A DNA stretch of 64,000 nucleotides from Streptomyces galbus (lineage in GTDB: Bacteria; Actinomycetota; Actinomycetes; Streptomycetales; Streptomycetaceae): contig NZ_SZPR01000031.1 in assembly GCF_005280195.1 (NCBI RefSeq), forward strand, positions 221,080-285,079. The letters run 5' to 3'. This document shows positions 48,126-56,681 of the stretch, one piece after another. The stretch's first letter is position 1. Each line of letters begins with the position of its first letter. The translations under genes and the position numbers were made by a program. Below the pieces are notes generated by a model, which saw nothing but the letters and a program-made list of their open reading frames with translations, was not told the origin of the DNA and made no database searches.

Positions 48126-48488
48126 ATGGCCACTGGACACACGATCACCATCGAGCAGGGCGACCTCCGCGTGCGCGTGGTGCGCGACGGACAGGTGCTG
48201 GCGGAGAGCGACCGGCCGCTGGTGCTGCGCGAGACGGGCTGTCCCGTCCGCTACTACCTCCCCGCCGAGGACGTCCGCACGGATCTGCTGACGCCGTCCG
48301 ACACGCACACGTACTGCCCGTTCAAGGGCACCGCGTCGTACTGGTCGCTGCCGGACGCGCGCGACGGCGCGGACGGCACGGACGGCACGGACCGCGTGTG
48401 GGCGTACCCCGACCCCAAGCCGGACGTCGCCGCGATCAAGGACCACCTGTGCTTCTACGACACCGAGGTGGTCGCGGACGTGTCGTAG
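48126..48488 (+). CDS. DUF427 protein
   Basis: 120 residues. The DUF427 core is plain: VVRDGQVLAESDRPLVLRET, PVRYYLPAEDVR, and THTYCPFKGTASYWSL. Function unknown; the family has a small beta-rich fold. A short Asp/Gly/Thr repeat (DGADGTDGTD) interrupts the usual spacing before the C-terminal strand. No Shine-Dalgarno sequence before the ATG, so it may be leaderless. Divergent from the LOG gene. Confidence 0.82.
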   Translation: MATGHTITIEQGDLRVRVVRDGQVLAESDRPLVLRETGCPVRYYLPAEDVRTDLLTPSDTHTYCPFKGTASYWSLPDARDGADGTDGTDRVWAYPDPKPDVAAIKDHLCFYDTEVVADVS

Positions 48489-48526
48489 CGCGATGAGATC
48501 CGTGCCCTGCGGCAGTCTGCACGGGC

Positions 48527-49309
48527 ATGGACGACAACCTCCTTTCCCGCGACGGGACCCGTATCGCCTACGAACGCGCCGGCCGGGGTCCCGCGGTGAT
48601 CCTGGTCAGCGGCGCGCTGTCCACCGGGGGCACCCTCGCTCCGCTGGCCGCCCGGCTCGCGGAGCGCTTCGAGACGGTGGTCTACGACCGCCGGGGCCGC
48701 GGCGACAGCGGCGACACCGAGCCCTACGACGTGCTGCGCGAGGTCGAGGACCTGGCGGGGCTCGTGGAGACGGTGGGCGGTGAGGCGTCGCTGTTCGGCG
48801 TGTCCTCGGGGGGCGCGCTGGTGCTGCGGGCCCTGGCCGAAGGGCTGCCGGTGCGCCGCGCGGTGGTCTACGAGGTGCCCTACGGGGACTTCTCCCCCGC
48901 CGGCGCCGAGCAGCGGGCCGCGTACACCCGGGACCTCACCGCGGCGCTGGAGCAGGGCCGGCGCGGGGACGCGGTGGAGCTGTTCCTGCGGCTGACCGGC
49001 ATGGCGGACGACATGATCCGCGGTGCCCGCCAGGCGCCCATGTGGGCGGCCCTGGAGTCGGTCGCCCCGAGCCTCGCCCACGACGACGCCGTCATGGACG
49101 GCGGGCTGGTGCCGCGCGAGCTGCTGGCGTCGGTCGGGGTGCCGGTGCTGGCCCTGGCGGGCGGCGCGAGTCCCGACTGGCTGCAGCGCGCCGCACACGC
49201 GGTGGCCGAGGCGCTGCCGCAGGGCTCCAGCCGGGTCCTGGAAGGCCAGACCCACGTGGTGGACCCGGACGCGGTGGCACCGGTGCTGACGGAGTTCCTG
49301 GCGTCCTAG
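48527..49309 (+). CDS. Alpha/beta hydrolase
   Basis: 260 residues. Oxyanion/strand motif VILVSGALSTGGTLAPL, VVYDRRGRGDSGDTEPYD, nucleophile elbow FGVSSGGALVLRAL (Ser), and catalytic His in GQTHVVDPD. Esterase or carbon-carbon hydrolase of unknown substrate. 38 bp downstream of the DUF427 gene in the same direction; converges on mnmA. Confidence 0.87.
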   Translation: MDDNLLSRDGTRIAYERAGRGPAVILVSGALSTGGTLAPLAARLAERFETVVYDRRGRGDSGDTEPYDVLREVEDLAGLVETVGGEASLFGVSSGGALVLRALAEGLPVRRAVVYEVPYGDFSPAGAEQRAAYTRDLTAALEQGRRGDAVELFLRLTGMADDMIRGARQAPMWAALESVAPSLAHDDAVMDGGLVPRELLASVGVPVLALAGGASPDWLQRAAHAVAEALPQGSSRVLEGQTHVVDPDAVAPVLTEFLAS

Positions 49310-49325
49310 AGGCCAGCGGTGGGGC

Positions 49326-50450
49326 TCAGGCGGCGCCCGCGGTCGCGCGCACCGTCGACGCGATCGTCGCCGAGCCCACCACGCGCGTGCCGTCGTACAG
49401 GACGATCGCCTGGCCGGGGGCCACGCCGCGGACCGGCTCGGTGAAGGTCACCCGCAGCTCGCCGTCGACGGGTTCGGCCCGCACCTCGGTCTCGCCGCCG
49501 TGGGCCCGGAGCTGGGCGGTGTAGACGGCGGGGCCGGTGGGGGCGGCGCCGCACCAGCGGGGCCTGATCGCGGTGAGCGCCGAGACGTCCAGGGCCTCGG
49601 CGGGGCCGACCGTGACGGTGTTGTCCACCGGGGAGATGTCCAGGACGTAGCGGGGCTTGCCGTCCGGGGCGGGGGTGCCGATCCTGAGCCCCTTGCGCTG
49701 GCCGATGGTGAAGCCGTACGCGCCCTCGTGCGTGCCGAGCCGGGTGCCGGACTCGTCGACGATGTCGCCCTCGGCGCGGCCGAGGCGCCGGGCGAGGAAG
49801 CCCTGGGTGTCGCCGTCGGCGATGAAGCAGATGTCGTGCGAGTCGGGCTTCTTGGCGACGGCGAGGCCGCGCCGCTCTGCCTCCGCCCGGATCTCGTCCT
49901 TGGTGGTGACCGTGTCGCCGAGCGGGAACAGCGCGTGCGCGAGCTGGCGCTCGTCGAGCACGCCGAGGACGTACGACTGGTCCTTGGCCAGGTCGGAGGC
50001 GCGGTGCAGCTCGCGGGAGCCGTCCTCGTGCACGACGACCTTGGCGTAGTGACCGGTGCAGACCGCGTCGAAGCCCAGGGCGAGCGCCTTGTCCAGCAGC
50101 GCCGCGAACTTGATCTTCTCGTTGCAGCGCAGGCAGGGGTTGGGGGTGCGGCCGGCCTCGTACTCGGCGACGAAGTCCTCGACCACGTCCTCGCGGAAGC
50201 GGTCGGCGAGGTCCCAGACGTAGAACGGGATGCCGATGACGTCGGCGGCGCGGCGGGCGTCGCGGGAGTCCTCGATGGTGCAACAGCCCCGCGCGCCCGT
50301 GCGGAACGACTGGGGGTTCGCGGAGAGCGCGAGGTGGACGCCGGTCACGTCGTGCCCGGCTTCGGCGGCGCGGGCGGCGGCGACGGCGGAGTCGACCCCG
50401 CCGGACATGGCGGCGAGGACGCGGAGGGGACGCTGCGAGGTCTCAGTCAT
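49326..50450 (-). CDS. mnmA: tRNA-specific 2-thiouridylase
   Basis: 374 residues. Adenylates and thiolates U34 of Lys, Glu and Gln tRNAs. PP-loop AAMSGGVDSAVAAARA near the N-terminus; catalytic cysteines in PNPCLRCNEKIKF and SHDICFIADGD; GHYAKV and QSYVLGVLDERQL complete the family pattern. ATG 50450 with GGAAGGG just upstream. The sulfur donor, a cysteine desulfurase, is encoded 0.9 kb upstream on the same strand. Confidence 0.96.
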   Translation of the reverse strand: MTETSQRPLRVLAAMSGGVDSAVAAARAAEAGHDVTGVHLALSANPQSFRTGARGCCTIEDSRDARRAADVIGIPFYVWDLADRFREDVVEDFVAEYEAGRTPNPCLRCNEKIKFAALLDKALALGFDAVCTGHYAKVVVHEDGSRELHRASDLAKDQSYVLGVLDERQLAHALFPLGDTVTTKDEIRAEAERRGLAVAKKPDSHDICFIADGDTQGFLARRLGRAEGDIVDESGTRLGTHEGAYGFTIGQRKGLRIGTPAPDGKPRYVLDISPVDNTVTVGPAEALDVSALTAIRPRWCGAAPTGPAVYTAQLRAHGGETEVRAEPVDGELRVTFTEPVRGVAPGQAIVLYDGTRVVGSATIASTVRATAGAA

Positions 50451-50546
50451 AACCCTTCCAGGGTACGGGGCGGCGGGAACCGGGGTGCCCGGGTGCGCGT
50501 TCCTCTTCCACAGGGGGCGCGCCAGGCGGCACGGGACGGGACGGGC

Positions 50547-51275
50547 ATGGGGGCGACGGAGAAGGGCACGACGACGGGCACGCAGAGGGACACGGGGACG
50601 GGCGCCGGGAGGTCCGGGGCCGGGAAGGACGCCGACCGGCGGATCGGGCGGCGGGCCCTGCTGATCGGCGGCGCGGCGGCCGTCGTGGGTTCGGCGGTGC
50701 TGGCCCGTGACGAACTGGGGCGGCTGTGGTGGCGGCTGCCGGGCGTGGAGAAGCCGCGTGTCGAGGGCGCGGTCGACTTCCGGGGCGCGCGCTGGGTGGC
50801 GGCCTCGCCGGCCAACTTCCGCTGGGCCGACCGGCCCGACGACTACGCGATCGACCGGGTGGTCGTCCACGTCACGCAGGGCAGCTTCGCCAGCGCGGTG
50901 AAGGTGTTCCAGGACCCGGGCCACCGGGCGGCGGCGCACTACATAGTCGGCCGGGACGGCCGCGTGACCCAGATGATCCGCGAGCTGGACGTGGCGTTCC
51001 ACGCGGGGAACCGCGAGTACAACGAGCGGAGCGTCGGCATAGAGCACGAGGGCTTCGTGGACCGGGCGTCGTCCTTCACGGACGCGATGTACGCCTCCTC
51101 GGCCCGGCTGACGGCGGGGATCTGCGCGCGCTACGGCATCCCCGTGGACCGGGCGCACATCATCGGCCACGTCGAGGTGCCCGGCGCGGACCACACGGAC
51201 CCCGGCCCGCACTGGGCCTGGGACCGCTACCTCCGCCTGGTGCGCGCGGCGCGCGGAGCCGGTACGCCCGTGTGA
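50547..51275 (+). CDS. Tat-exported N-acetylmuramoyl-L-alanine amidase (amidase_2/PGRP)
   Basis: 242 residues. DRRIGRRALLIGGAAAVVGS is a twin-arginine signal. The amidase domain begins near residue 85: zinc ligands His in VVVHVTQGSF, His in AHIIGHVEVPG and Asp in DHTDPGPHW; VGIEHEGF carries the general-acid region. Cleaves the lactyl-amide between MurNAc and the stem peptide outside the membrane. The N-terminal 30 residues are Gly/Thr-rich with a weak ribosome site, so a start a little downstream is possible. Confidence 0.88.
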   Translation: MGATEKGTTTGTQRDTGTGAGRSGAGKDADRRIGRRALLIGGAAAVVGSAVLARDELGRLWWRLPGVEKPRVEGAVDFRGARWVAASPANFRWADRPDDYAIDRVVVHVTQGSFASAVKVFQDPGHRAAAHYIVGRDGRVTQMIRELDVAFHAGNREYNERSVGIEHEGFVDRASSFTDAMYASSARLTAGICARYGIPVDRAHIIGHVEVPGADHTDPGPHWAWDRYLRLVRAARGAGTPV

Positions 51276-51323
51276 GCGCGCCGGGGCCGGATCCAAAGGG
51301 AGCGTGGGCCCCGTGCCCGGTGC

Positions 51324-52493
51324 CTACGTGAGCCCCGCCGCACGCGCCCGTTCCACCGCGGGGCCGATGGCCTTGGCGAGGGCCTCGACGTCGGCCTCGG
51401 TGGAGGTGTGGCCGAGGGAGAAGCGCAGGGTGCCGCGGGCCAGGTCGGGGTCGGTGCCGGTGGCCAGCAGCACGTGGCTGGGCTGGGCCACGCCCGCGGT
51501 GCAGGCCGACCCGGTGGAGCACTCGATGCCCTGGGCGTCCAGCAGGAGCAGCAGGGAGTCGCCCTCGCAGCCGGGGAAGGAGAAGTGGGCGTTGGCCGGG
51601 AGCCGGCCCTCCGGGGCGGGGTCACCGCCGAGGACCGCGTCGGGCACGGCCGTACGGACGACGTCGACGAGCTGGTCGCGCAGGGCGCCGATCTCCCGGG
51701 CGAACCAGTCGCGCTGCTCGGCCGCGAGCCGGCCGGCGACGGCGAACGAGGCGATGGCCGGGACGTCCAGGGTGCCGGAGCGGACGTGGCGCTCCTGGCC
51801 GCCGCCGTGCAGGACGGGCACGGGGGTGTACTCGCGGCCCAGCAGCAGGGCGCCGATGCCGTACGGCCCGCCGATCTTGTGGCCGGAGACGGTCATCGCG
51901 GCGAGGCCGGAGGCGGCGAAGTCGACGGGGACCTGACCGACGGCCTGCACCGCGTCGGCGTGCAACGGGACACCGAACTCCCGTGCCACTTCGGCCAGTT
52001 CGGCGACCGGCAGGACCGTGCCGATCTCGTTGTTGGCCCACATGACGGTGGCCAGGGCCACGTCGTCGGGGTTGCGGGCGATCGCCTCGCGCAGGACCTC
52101 GGGGTGGACGCGGCCGTGGTGGTCGACGGGGAGGTACTCGACAGTGGCGCCCTCGTGCTCGCCGAGCCAGTGGACGGCGTCCAGGACGGCGTGGTGCTCG
52201 ACGGGGCTGGCCAGGACCCGGGTGCGGGCCGGGTCGGCGTCGCGGCGGGCCCAGTACAGGCCCTTCACGGCGAGGTTGTCGGCCTCGGTGCCGCCGGAGG
52301 TGAAGACGACCTCGCTCGGGCGGGCGCCGAGCGCGTCCGCGAGGACTTCGCGGGACTCCTCGACCGTGCGGCGCGCCCGGCGCCCGGATGCGTGCAGGGA
52401 GGACGCGTTGCCGGTGACGCTCAGCGCGGCGGTCAGCGCCTCCGCCGCCTCCGGGAGCATCGGGGTCGTCGCGGCGTGGTCGAGGTATGCCAT
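51324..52493 (-). CDS. iscS: Cysteine desulfurase (NifS/IscS type)
   Basis: 389-residue PLP enzyme that moves sulfur from cysteine to acceptor proteins. AYLDHAATTPMLPEAAEAL, PLP lysine in VSGHKIGGPYGIGAL, active-site loop GIECSTGSACTAGVAQPSHV with the persulfide cysteine, typical of group I enzymes. Same strand and upstream of mnmA, with a divergent amidase gene in between, fitting the pair's known cooperation in tRNA thiolation. Confidence 0.93.
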   Translation of the reverse strand: MAYLDHAATTPMLPEAAEALTAALSVTGNASSLHASGRRARRTVEESREVLADALGARPSEVVFTSGGTEADNLAVKGLYWARRDADPARTRVLASPVEHHAVLDAVHWLGEHEGATVEYLPVDHHGRVHPEVLREAIARNPDDVALATVMWANNEIGTVLPVAELAEVAREFGVPLHADAVQAVGQVPVDFAASGLAAMTVSGHKIGGPYGIGALLLGREYTPVPVLHGGGQERHVRSGTLDVPAIASFAVAGRLAAEQRDWFAREIGALRDQLVDVVRTAVPDAVLGGDPAPEGRLPANAHFSFPGCEGDSLLLLLDAQGIECSTGSACTAGVAQPSHVLLATGTDPDLARGTLRFSLGHTSTEADVEALAKAIGPAVERARAAGLT

Positions 52494-52596
52494 GGTGACG
52501 CCGATTGTACGGCGCCCGTCGAACGAGCCCCGGGGCGCGGTCGGTCCGTGGACACGCGGGGCCCTCGCCGGTGACCGGGCCGCTCGCGGGACGGCC

Positions 52597-52863
52597 TCAG
52601 AAGCTCCAGGAGACCGTCGAGTCGACGTGCATGAAGGCGACGAGGACGACCAGGTCGAGGACGCCGAGGGCGAGGCCCAGGTAGGCGCGGCCCTTGCGCT
52701 GCGTGCCGCGGATCAGGGCCACGGAGGCCAGGATGATCGCGGTCGGCCCGAGGAAGACGTTGAGGACCAGGAAGCCGACGAGGCCGAGGATGAACGACGC
52801 CACGGCCATGCCGTCGGTGTCGCGCAGGCCGGTGCGACGGGTGGCGGGTGCGGTGAGGTGCAT
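52597..52863 (-). CDS. Small membrane protein, DUF4190-like, 88 aa
   Basis: Two hydrophobic stretches (AVASFILGLVGFLVLNVFLG and YLGLALGVLDLVVLVAFM) flanking PTAIILASVALIRGTQRKGR, the DUF4190 pattern. Function unknown. GAAGGAG precedes the ATG. Second gene after the 54-aa protein (15-bp gap). Confidence 0.78.
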   Translation of the reverse strand: MHLTAPATRRTGLRDTDGMAVASFILGLVGFLVLNVFLGPTAIILASVALIRGTQRKGRAYLGLALGVLDLVVLVAFMHVDSTVSWSF

Positions 52864-52878
52864 GACTGATCAGCTCCT

Positions 52879-53043
52879 TCAGCGGTGGCCGGCACTGCGG
52901 CGGCCGTGGCGCTCACGGACGGCGAAGATGACGAGCCAGCCCGCGATGACGGCGGCGGCGACGAGGGTGAAGCCGAACGGCGCGTGGGCCACGGTGCCCA
53001 GGACCACGCCGAGCAGCAGGAGTGCGGCGACGAGGAACAGCAT
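52879..53043 (-). CDS. Small membrane protein, 54 aa
   Basis: Starts MLFLVAALLLLGVVLGTVAH and continues with a second hydrophobic helix and a basic tail (RERHGRRSAGHR). AAGGGGGG about 10 nt before ATG 53043. Lies directly under the operator-like palindrome at 53097-53124, so probably controlled by the divergent TetR. No family recognised. Confidence 0.7.
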   Translation of the reverse strand: MLFLVAALLLLGVVLGTVAHAPFGFTLVAAAVIAGWLVIFAVRERHGRRSAGHR

Positions 53044-53096
53044 GGGATCCAATCCCCCCTTCGAGACGGGGTCGGTGCCGTCTCCGTGACATTTCG

Positions 53097-53124
53097 GTGA
53101 ACAGTTGTAGGTACAGTTGTTCAC
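53097..53124. promoter_or_regulatory. Operator-like palindrome 1 for the divergent TetR
   Basis: GTGAACA ... TGTTCAC with near-symmetric interior; a 28-bp palindrome containing the half-site CAGTTGT that recurs at 53171. Located between the small-membrane-protein operon and the TetR gene. Confidence 0.7.
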
Positions 53125-53170
53125 TGAGTTCCCAGTCTAGCGCGATCCACAACTTTCCAATTACAGAGAA

Positions 53171-53183
53171 CAGTTGTTAACTG
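53171..53183. promoter_or_regulatory. Operator-like palindrome 2 just before the TetR start
   Basis: CAGTT-GTT-AACTG, perfect 5-bp arms, ending 6 nt before the ATG of the TetR gene. Shares GAACAGTTGT with the first palindrome; suggests autorepression. Confidence 0.65.
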
Positions 53184-53189
53184 GATGAC

Positions 53190-53816
53190 ATGAGTCACAC
53201 CGTGGGCATCCGGCAGGTCCAGAAGCAGAAGACCCGGCAGGCGCTCCTGGACGCGGCCCTGGCCCTGCTGGAGGAGCAGAGCCTGAGCAGCCTCGGCCTG
53301 CGCGAGGTCACCCGGGCCGTCGGGGTCGCCCCGACCGCCTTCTACCGGCACTTCCGCTCCACCGCCGACCTGGGCGTGGCCCTGGTCGAGGAAGCCCTCG
53401 GGAGCCTGCACCGGATGGTGCGGTCGACGGTGACCGCGGCCGACTCGAGCGACGAACGCATCCACCGCGCTGTGGAGTTGATCGCCCGTCACGTGGACGC
53501 GTACCCCGCTCACGTCCGCTTCATCGCCCGCGAGCGACATGGCGGGGTCCAGTCGGTGCGGGAGGCGATACGCGGCCAACTGGGCCGGTTCGCCGAGGAG
53601 GTGCGCGACGAGCTGGCGCAGGACCCCGAGGCGCGCGGCTGGAGCGAGGACGACCTGCTCATGCTCTCCCACCTCTACGTCGACCAGATGCTCGCCACCT
53701 CCTCGCTCTTCCTGGAGGCACTGGACGGCCCCGAGAGCGAGCGCGAGCGGATCACCCGGCTCGCCACCCGGCAGATGCGGCTGATCAGCATCGGCCGCCG
53801 GCACTGGCTCGATTGA
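53190..53816 (+). CDS. TetR-family transcriptional regulator
   Basis: 208 residues. HTH: QALLDAALALLEEQSLSSLG, then LREVTRAVGVAPTAFYRHF. The C-terminal half has HLYVDQMLATSSLFLEAL, seen in FabR-like TetR proteins that act on fatty-acid genes, so a lipid-linked ligand is possible (weak). No clear ribosome site; the upstream palindromes reach almost to the start. Divergent from two small membrane protein genes. Confidence 0.87.
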   Translation: MSHTVGIRQVQKQKTRQALLDAALALLEEQSLSSLGLREVTRAVGVAPTAFYRHFRSTADLGVALVEEALGSLHRMVRSTVTAADSSDERIHRAVELIARHVDAYPAHVRFIARERHGGVQSVREAIRGQLGRFAEEVRDELAQDPEARGWSEDDLLMLSHLYVDQMLATSSLFLEALDGPESERERITRLATRQMRLISIGRRHWLD

Positions 53817-53856
53817 GCCGGTGGTGGGGGTGAGTTCCGGCCGCGTCGCGCCCGTC

Positions 53857-53906
53857 GGCTCCAGTTCCGGCTCCGACTCCGGCTCCGGTTCCGGTTCCGG
53901 TTCCGG
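53857..53906. repeat. Tandem hexamer repeat (GGYTCC)n
   Basis: Eight consecutive hexamers, GGCTCC or GGTTCC with two single-base variants, in the gap between the TetR stop and the WYL pseudogene. A simple-sequence repeat that may vary in length by slippage. Not in a gene. Confidence 0.75.
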
Positions 53907-53914
53907 CCCGGGTT

Positions 53915-54895
53915 CTATCCGGACGCGCGGTCGGCGGTCCCGTACATCCGCGTGACGGAGGCGGCCGCCGCACGCAGTTCCTCGCGCGCCTCGGGCGGGT
54001 CGAGGACCTCCACCTGGTCGGAGAACGCGAGGAGCTGGCGGACGGCCACGAGGAGGGGGAAGGCCAGCCGGACGGTCACCCACGCGCTCCCGCCGTCGTC
54101 CTCGGCGGGCGGCCCGGTCAGGTGCGCGGCGTTCATCCGCAGGAACATGTCGAGCCGGGGACGCCGTACCCGCACGGTCACGGCGTAGGCGTCGGGCCGG
54201 TCCTCGACCTGGCGGCGCAGCACCTCCCAGGCGTCGGCGAGTTCGACGCCCGGCCGCCGGCGCACCGGGTCGTCCAGGACCGCCGCCGAGCGCACCCGGT
54301 CCGCGCGGAAGAGCTGCGGGGCGCCGCGCCGGTCGGCGACCAGGTACCAGACGCCCGCCTTGGAGACGAGGCCGTACGGGTCGACGGTGTAGGTGCGCGT
54401 TTCGCGGGCGCCGCTGTGGCGGTAGCGCAGGCGCAGTCGGCGGTCGGCGAAGACCGCGTCCTGGAGGGTGTCCAGGTCGGCGGCGGGCTGCGGGCCGCCC
54501 TTCCAGCGGGTGGCGTCGACCAGGATCCGCCGGCTGGTGACCTCGGCGGCCGGGCGGTACGGCGCGGGCAGCGCGGCCATGACCTTGCGCAGGGCGGAGC
54601 CCAGGGCCGCGTCCAGGCCGAGGGCGGCGTGCGCGCCCTGGGCCGCCAGGATGAACAGGGCCCGCGACTCGTCGGCGGTCAGTCCGGTGACGTCCGTGCG
54701 GAAGCCGGGGAGCAGGTGGATGCCGCCGTGCCGGCCGCGCTCGGCGTAGACCGGCACGCCCGACGCCGACAGGGCCTAGACGTCGCGGTAGACGGTGCGC
54801 ACCGACACCTCCAGCCGTTCGGCGAGTTCGGGTGCGGGCACGCGGCCGCGGGTCTGCAGGAGCAGCAGGATCGCCAGCAGGCGGTCGGACTTCAC
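53915..54895 (-). pseudogene. WYL-domain (YafY-type) transcriptional regulator broken by an amber codon
   Basis: Read through, this is a 326-residue regulator: N-terminal HTH (LLAILLLLQTRGRVPAPELA, then ERLEVSVRTVYRDV), then SGVPVYAERGRHGG and a WYL domain with KAGVWYLVADR and RRPGVELADAWEVL. Codon 40 is TAG (54778-54776) exactly where relatives have glutamate (RDVEAL), a one-base change from GAG. The part after the stop could start at 54757 but would lack the DNA-binding domain. GTG 54895 is the likely original start. It could be a real loss or a sequencing error. Confidence 0.82.
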
Positions 54896-54933
54896 GCGCC
54901 CAGCATCGCGCCGCCCGGAAGTCCGTCGCAAAT

Positions 54934-54952
54934 CCTGACGGAAACTGTCAGG
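54934..54952. promoter_or_regulatory. Palindrome in the WYL/TIGR03086 divergent promoter region
   Basis: CCTGAC-GGAAACT-GTCAGG, perfect 6-bp arms, 39 bp before the WYL regulator start and 55 bp before the divergent gene. Likely binding site of the (now broken) WYL regulator. Confidence 0.65.
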
Positions 54953-55007
54953 TTATGCGGTGAGCATCGCCTGCGTACCGAGTCACCGAACGGCAGGAGA
55001 GACCCCC

Positions 55008-55637
55008 ATGACCACCCAGCTCACCGCAGACCGCCGGCCCGCCTGTGCCGTCGACCCGCGCCCCGTCTACGCCCGCGCCACCGAGCAGGCGGCCGCCGTG
55101 ATCGCGGCGGTGCGGCCCGAGCAGCTCACCGGGCCCACGCCGTGCGCGGAGTTCGACGTACGGACGCTGCTCTCCCACGTCCTGGGCGGCACCCTGCGGA
55201 TCGCGGTCGTCGGCGAGGGCGGCGACGGGCTCGCCGTCCACCCGTTCGTGGACGGGGTCGCCGACGACGCCTGGCCGCGGGCCTACGCCGAGGTCCGGGC
55301 GCGCGTGCTCGCGGCGTGGGAGCCCGACGAGCGGCTGACCGCCCTGGTGCGGGTGCCGTGGGGCGAGGTGCCCGGGCACGCGGGGCTCTCCGGATACGTG
55401 ATGGAACTCGTCGCCCACACCTGGGACCTGAACGAGGCGCTGGGCCGGCCGGTCGAACTGGCCGACGACCTGGCCGGGTTCGCGCTGGCGGCCGCGCACC
55501 GGGCGCTGCCCGACCCGGAGCGCGACGCGGACACGCCGTTCGCCGCGGCCCAGGAGGTGGCCGAGGGCGCGGACGCCTACGCGCGGCTGGCGGCCTGGCT
55601 CGGGCGGGCGCCGCTGGCGCCGGCCACCGACGCCTGA
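55008..55637 (+). CDS. TIGR03086-family metal-binding protein (DinB/maleylpyruvate-isomerase-like)
   Basis: 209 residues of the four-helix DinB-like fold. PTPCAEFDVRTLLSHVLGGT and ELVAHTWDLNEALGRP provide the metal histidines; the region between is typical of mycothiol-dependent maleylpyruvate isomerase relatives. Function unknown, probably mycothiol-linked. AGGAGA precedes ATG 55008; an in-frame ATG at 54960 overlaps the operator region. Divergent from the broken WYL regulator, its probable controller. Confidence 0.82.
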   Translation: MTTQLTADRRPACAVDPRPVYARATEQAAAVIAAVRPEQLTGPTPCAEFDVRTLLSHVLGGTLRIAVVGEGGDGLAVHPFVDGVADDAWPRAYAEVRARVLAAWEPDERLTALVRVPWGEVPGHAGLSGYVMELVAHTWDLNEALGRPVELADDLAGFALAAAHRALPDPERDADTPFAAAQEVAEGADAYARLAAWLGRAPLAPATDA

Positions 55638-55665
55638 GCGGCGCCCGCCGCGACCGCGGCCCCGC

Positions 55666-56517
55666 TCAGCCCCGCAGGACCCGGGCGAGCTGGCGGGACT
55701 GCGCGACCAGGCGGTCCCGGCTGTCCCAGACCTCGGCGTCCTCCTCCAGGAAGCCGCCCGCGAGGTTGCGCGTGGTGATCGCCACGCGCACGGGGCCGGG
55801 GGCCGGCCGGGCGCGGACGTGGACGGTCAGCTCGACGGTCGGCACCCAGCCGGAGACGCCGAGGTCGAAGGCGGTGGGCGGCAGCGCGTCCACGGCGAGG
55901 AGCAGCGAGAAGGGGTCGTGGTCGCGGCCGTCGGCCAGGCCGAACCAGGCGCGCATCTCGCCCTTGCCGGACGGCTGCCCGAGCGCCCAGCCGACCGTCG
56001 CCGGGTCCAGCTTCAGCATCAGCCGGTCGGCGATGGGCTGCTGGTCGCCCTGCGGGACGGGGTTGTCCTCGGGGCCGAAGCACTGGCTCGGCGGCGGGAT
56101 CGCGGGCGGCTCCGCCGAGGTGCGGACGTCGTCGGGCAGGGCGTCGAGGTCGCCGTAGGAGGCCAGGACGCGGATCCGCTCGACCTCCCGGCCCTCCTCG
56201 TCGTACTGCAGGAGGGACGCCTGGCCGGTGGAGAGGGTGCGGCCGGTGCGCACGGTCTCGGTGCGCACGACGGCCGGGCCCGGCCGGGAGGCGCTGAGGT
56301 AGTGCGCGGTGAGGGTGAAGGGGTCGCCGTGCGGCAGGGTGTCCGCGAGGGCCCGGCCGAGCACGGCGAGCAGGTAGCCGCCGTTGACCGCGCCGAAGAT
56401 GGTCCAGCCGTCAGAGAGGTCGATGCCGTAGAGGCCGGGTTCGCGCTCGGTGACCGCGGTGTCGCGGTCGAACTCGCTGTCGCCGACGGCGGCGGGAGCG
56501 GTGACTGCTTCTGACAT
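55666..56517 (-). CDS. Thioesterase-like double-hotdog protein
   Basis: 283 residues with TesB/acyl-CoA-thioesterase-like layout: FGAVNGGYLLAVLGRALADT in the first hotdog, PFTLTAHYLSASRPGPAVV, and GGFLEEDAEVWDSRDRLVAQ in the second. Probably hydrolyses acyl-CoA, substrate unknown. Ribosome site is weak. TATTAT (minus strand, about 25 nt upstream) could be a -10 box. Faces the TIGR03086 gene's 3' end. Confidence 0.8.
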   Translation of the reverse strand: MSEAVTAPAAVGDSEFDRDTAVTEREPGLYGIDLSDGWTIFGAVNGGYLLAVLGRALADTLPHGDPFTLTAHYLSASRPGPAVVRTETVRTGRTLSTGQASLLQYDEEGREVERIRVLASYGDLDALPDDVRTSAEPPAIPPPSQCFGPEDNPVPQGDQQPIADRLMLKLDPATVGWALGQPSGKGEMRAWFGLADGRDHDPFSLLLAVDALPPTAFDLGVSGWVPTVELTVHVRARPAPGPVRVAITTRNLAGGFLEEDAEVWDSRDRLVAQSRQLARVLRG

Positions 56518-56681
56518 GGGTGAACCGTACAACAGGATAATACTAAGCGGTAGCTTTTCTCGTGGGCCGCGGCGTCCCGGCGGCGGAGGACACCTGCCAC
56601 CGGGTGAAGGTCCGGCAATATCTCGGTAAGTGTCCGTACTCGTCCGTAAACCCGTGAACGCCGCGTGCCCTCTCTTAGGAC

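Noticed and set aside
53857..53906. CRISPR-like or coding interpretation of the hexamer tract
   Set aside because: Unit of 6 bp without spacers is not CRISPR, and the frames through it have no start signals or homologous features.
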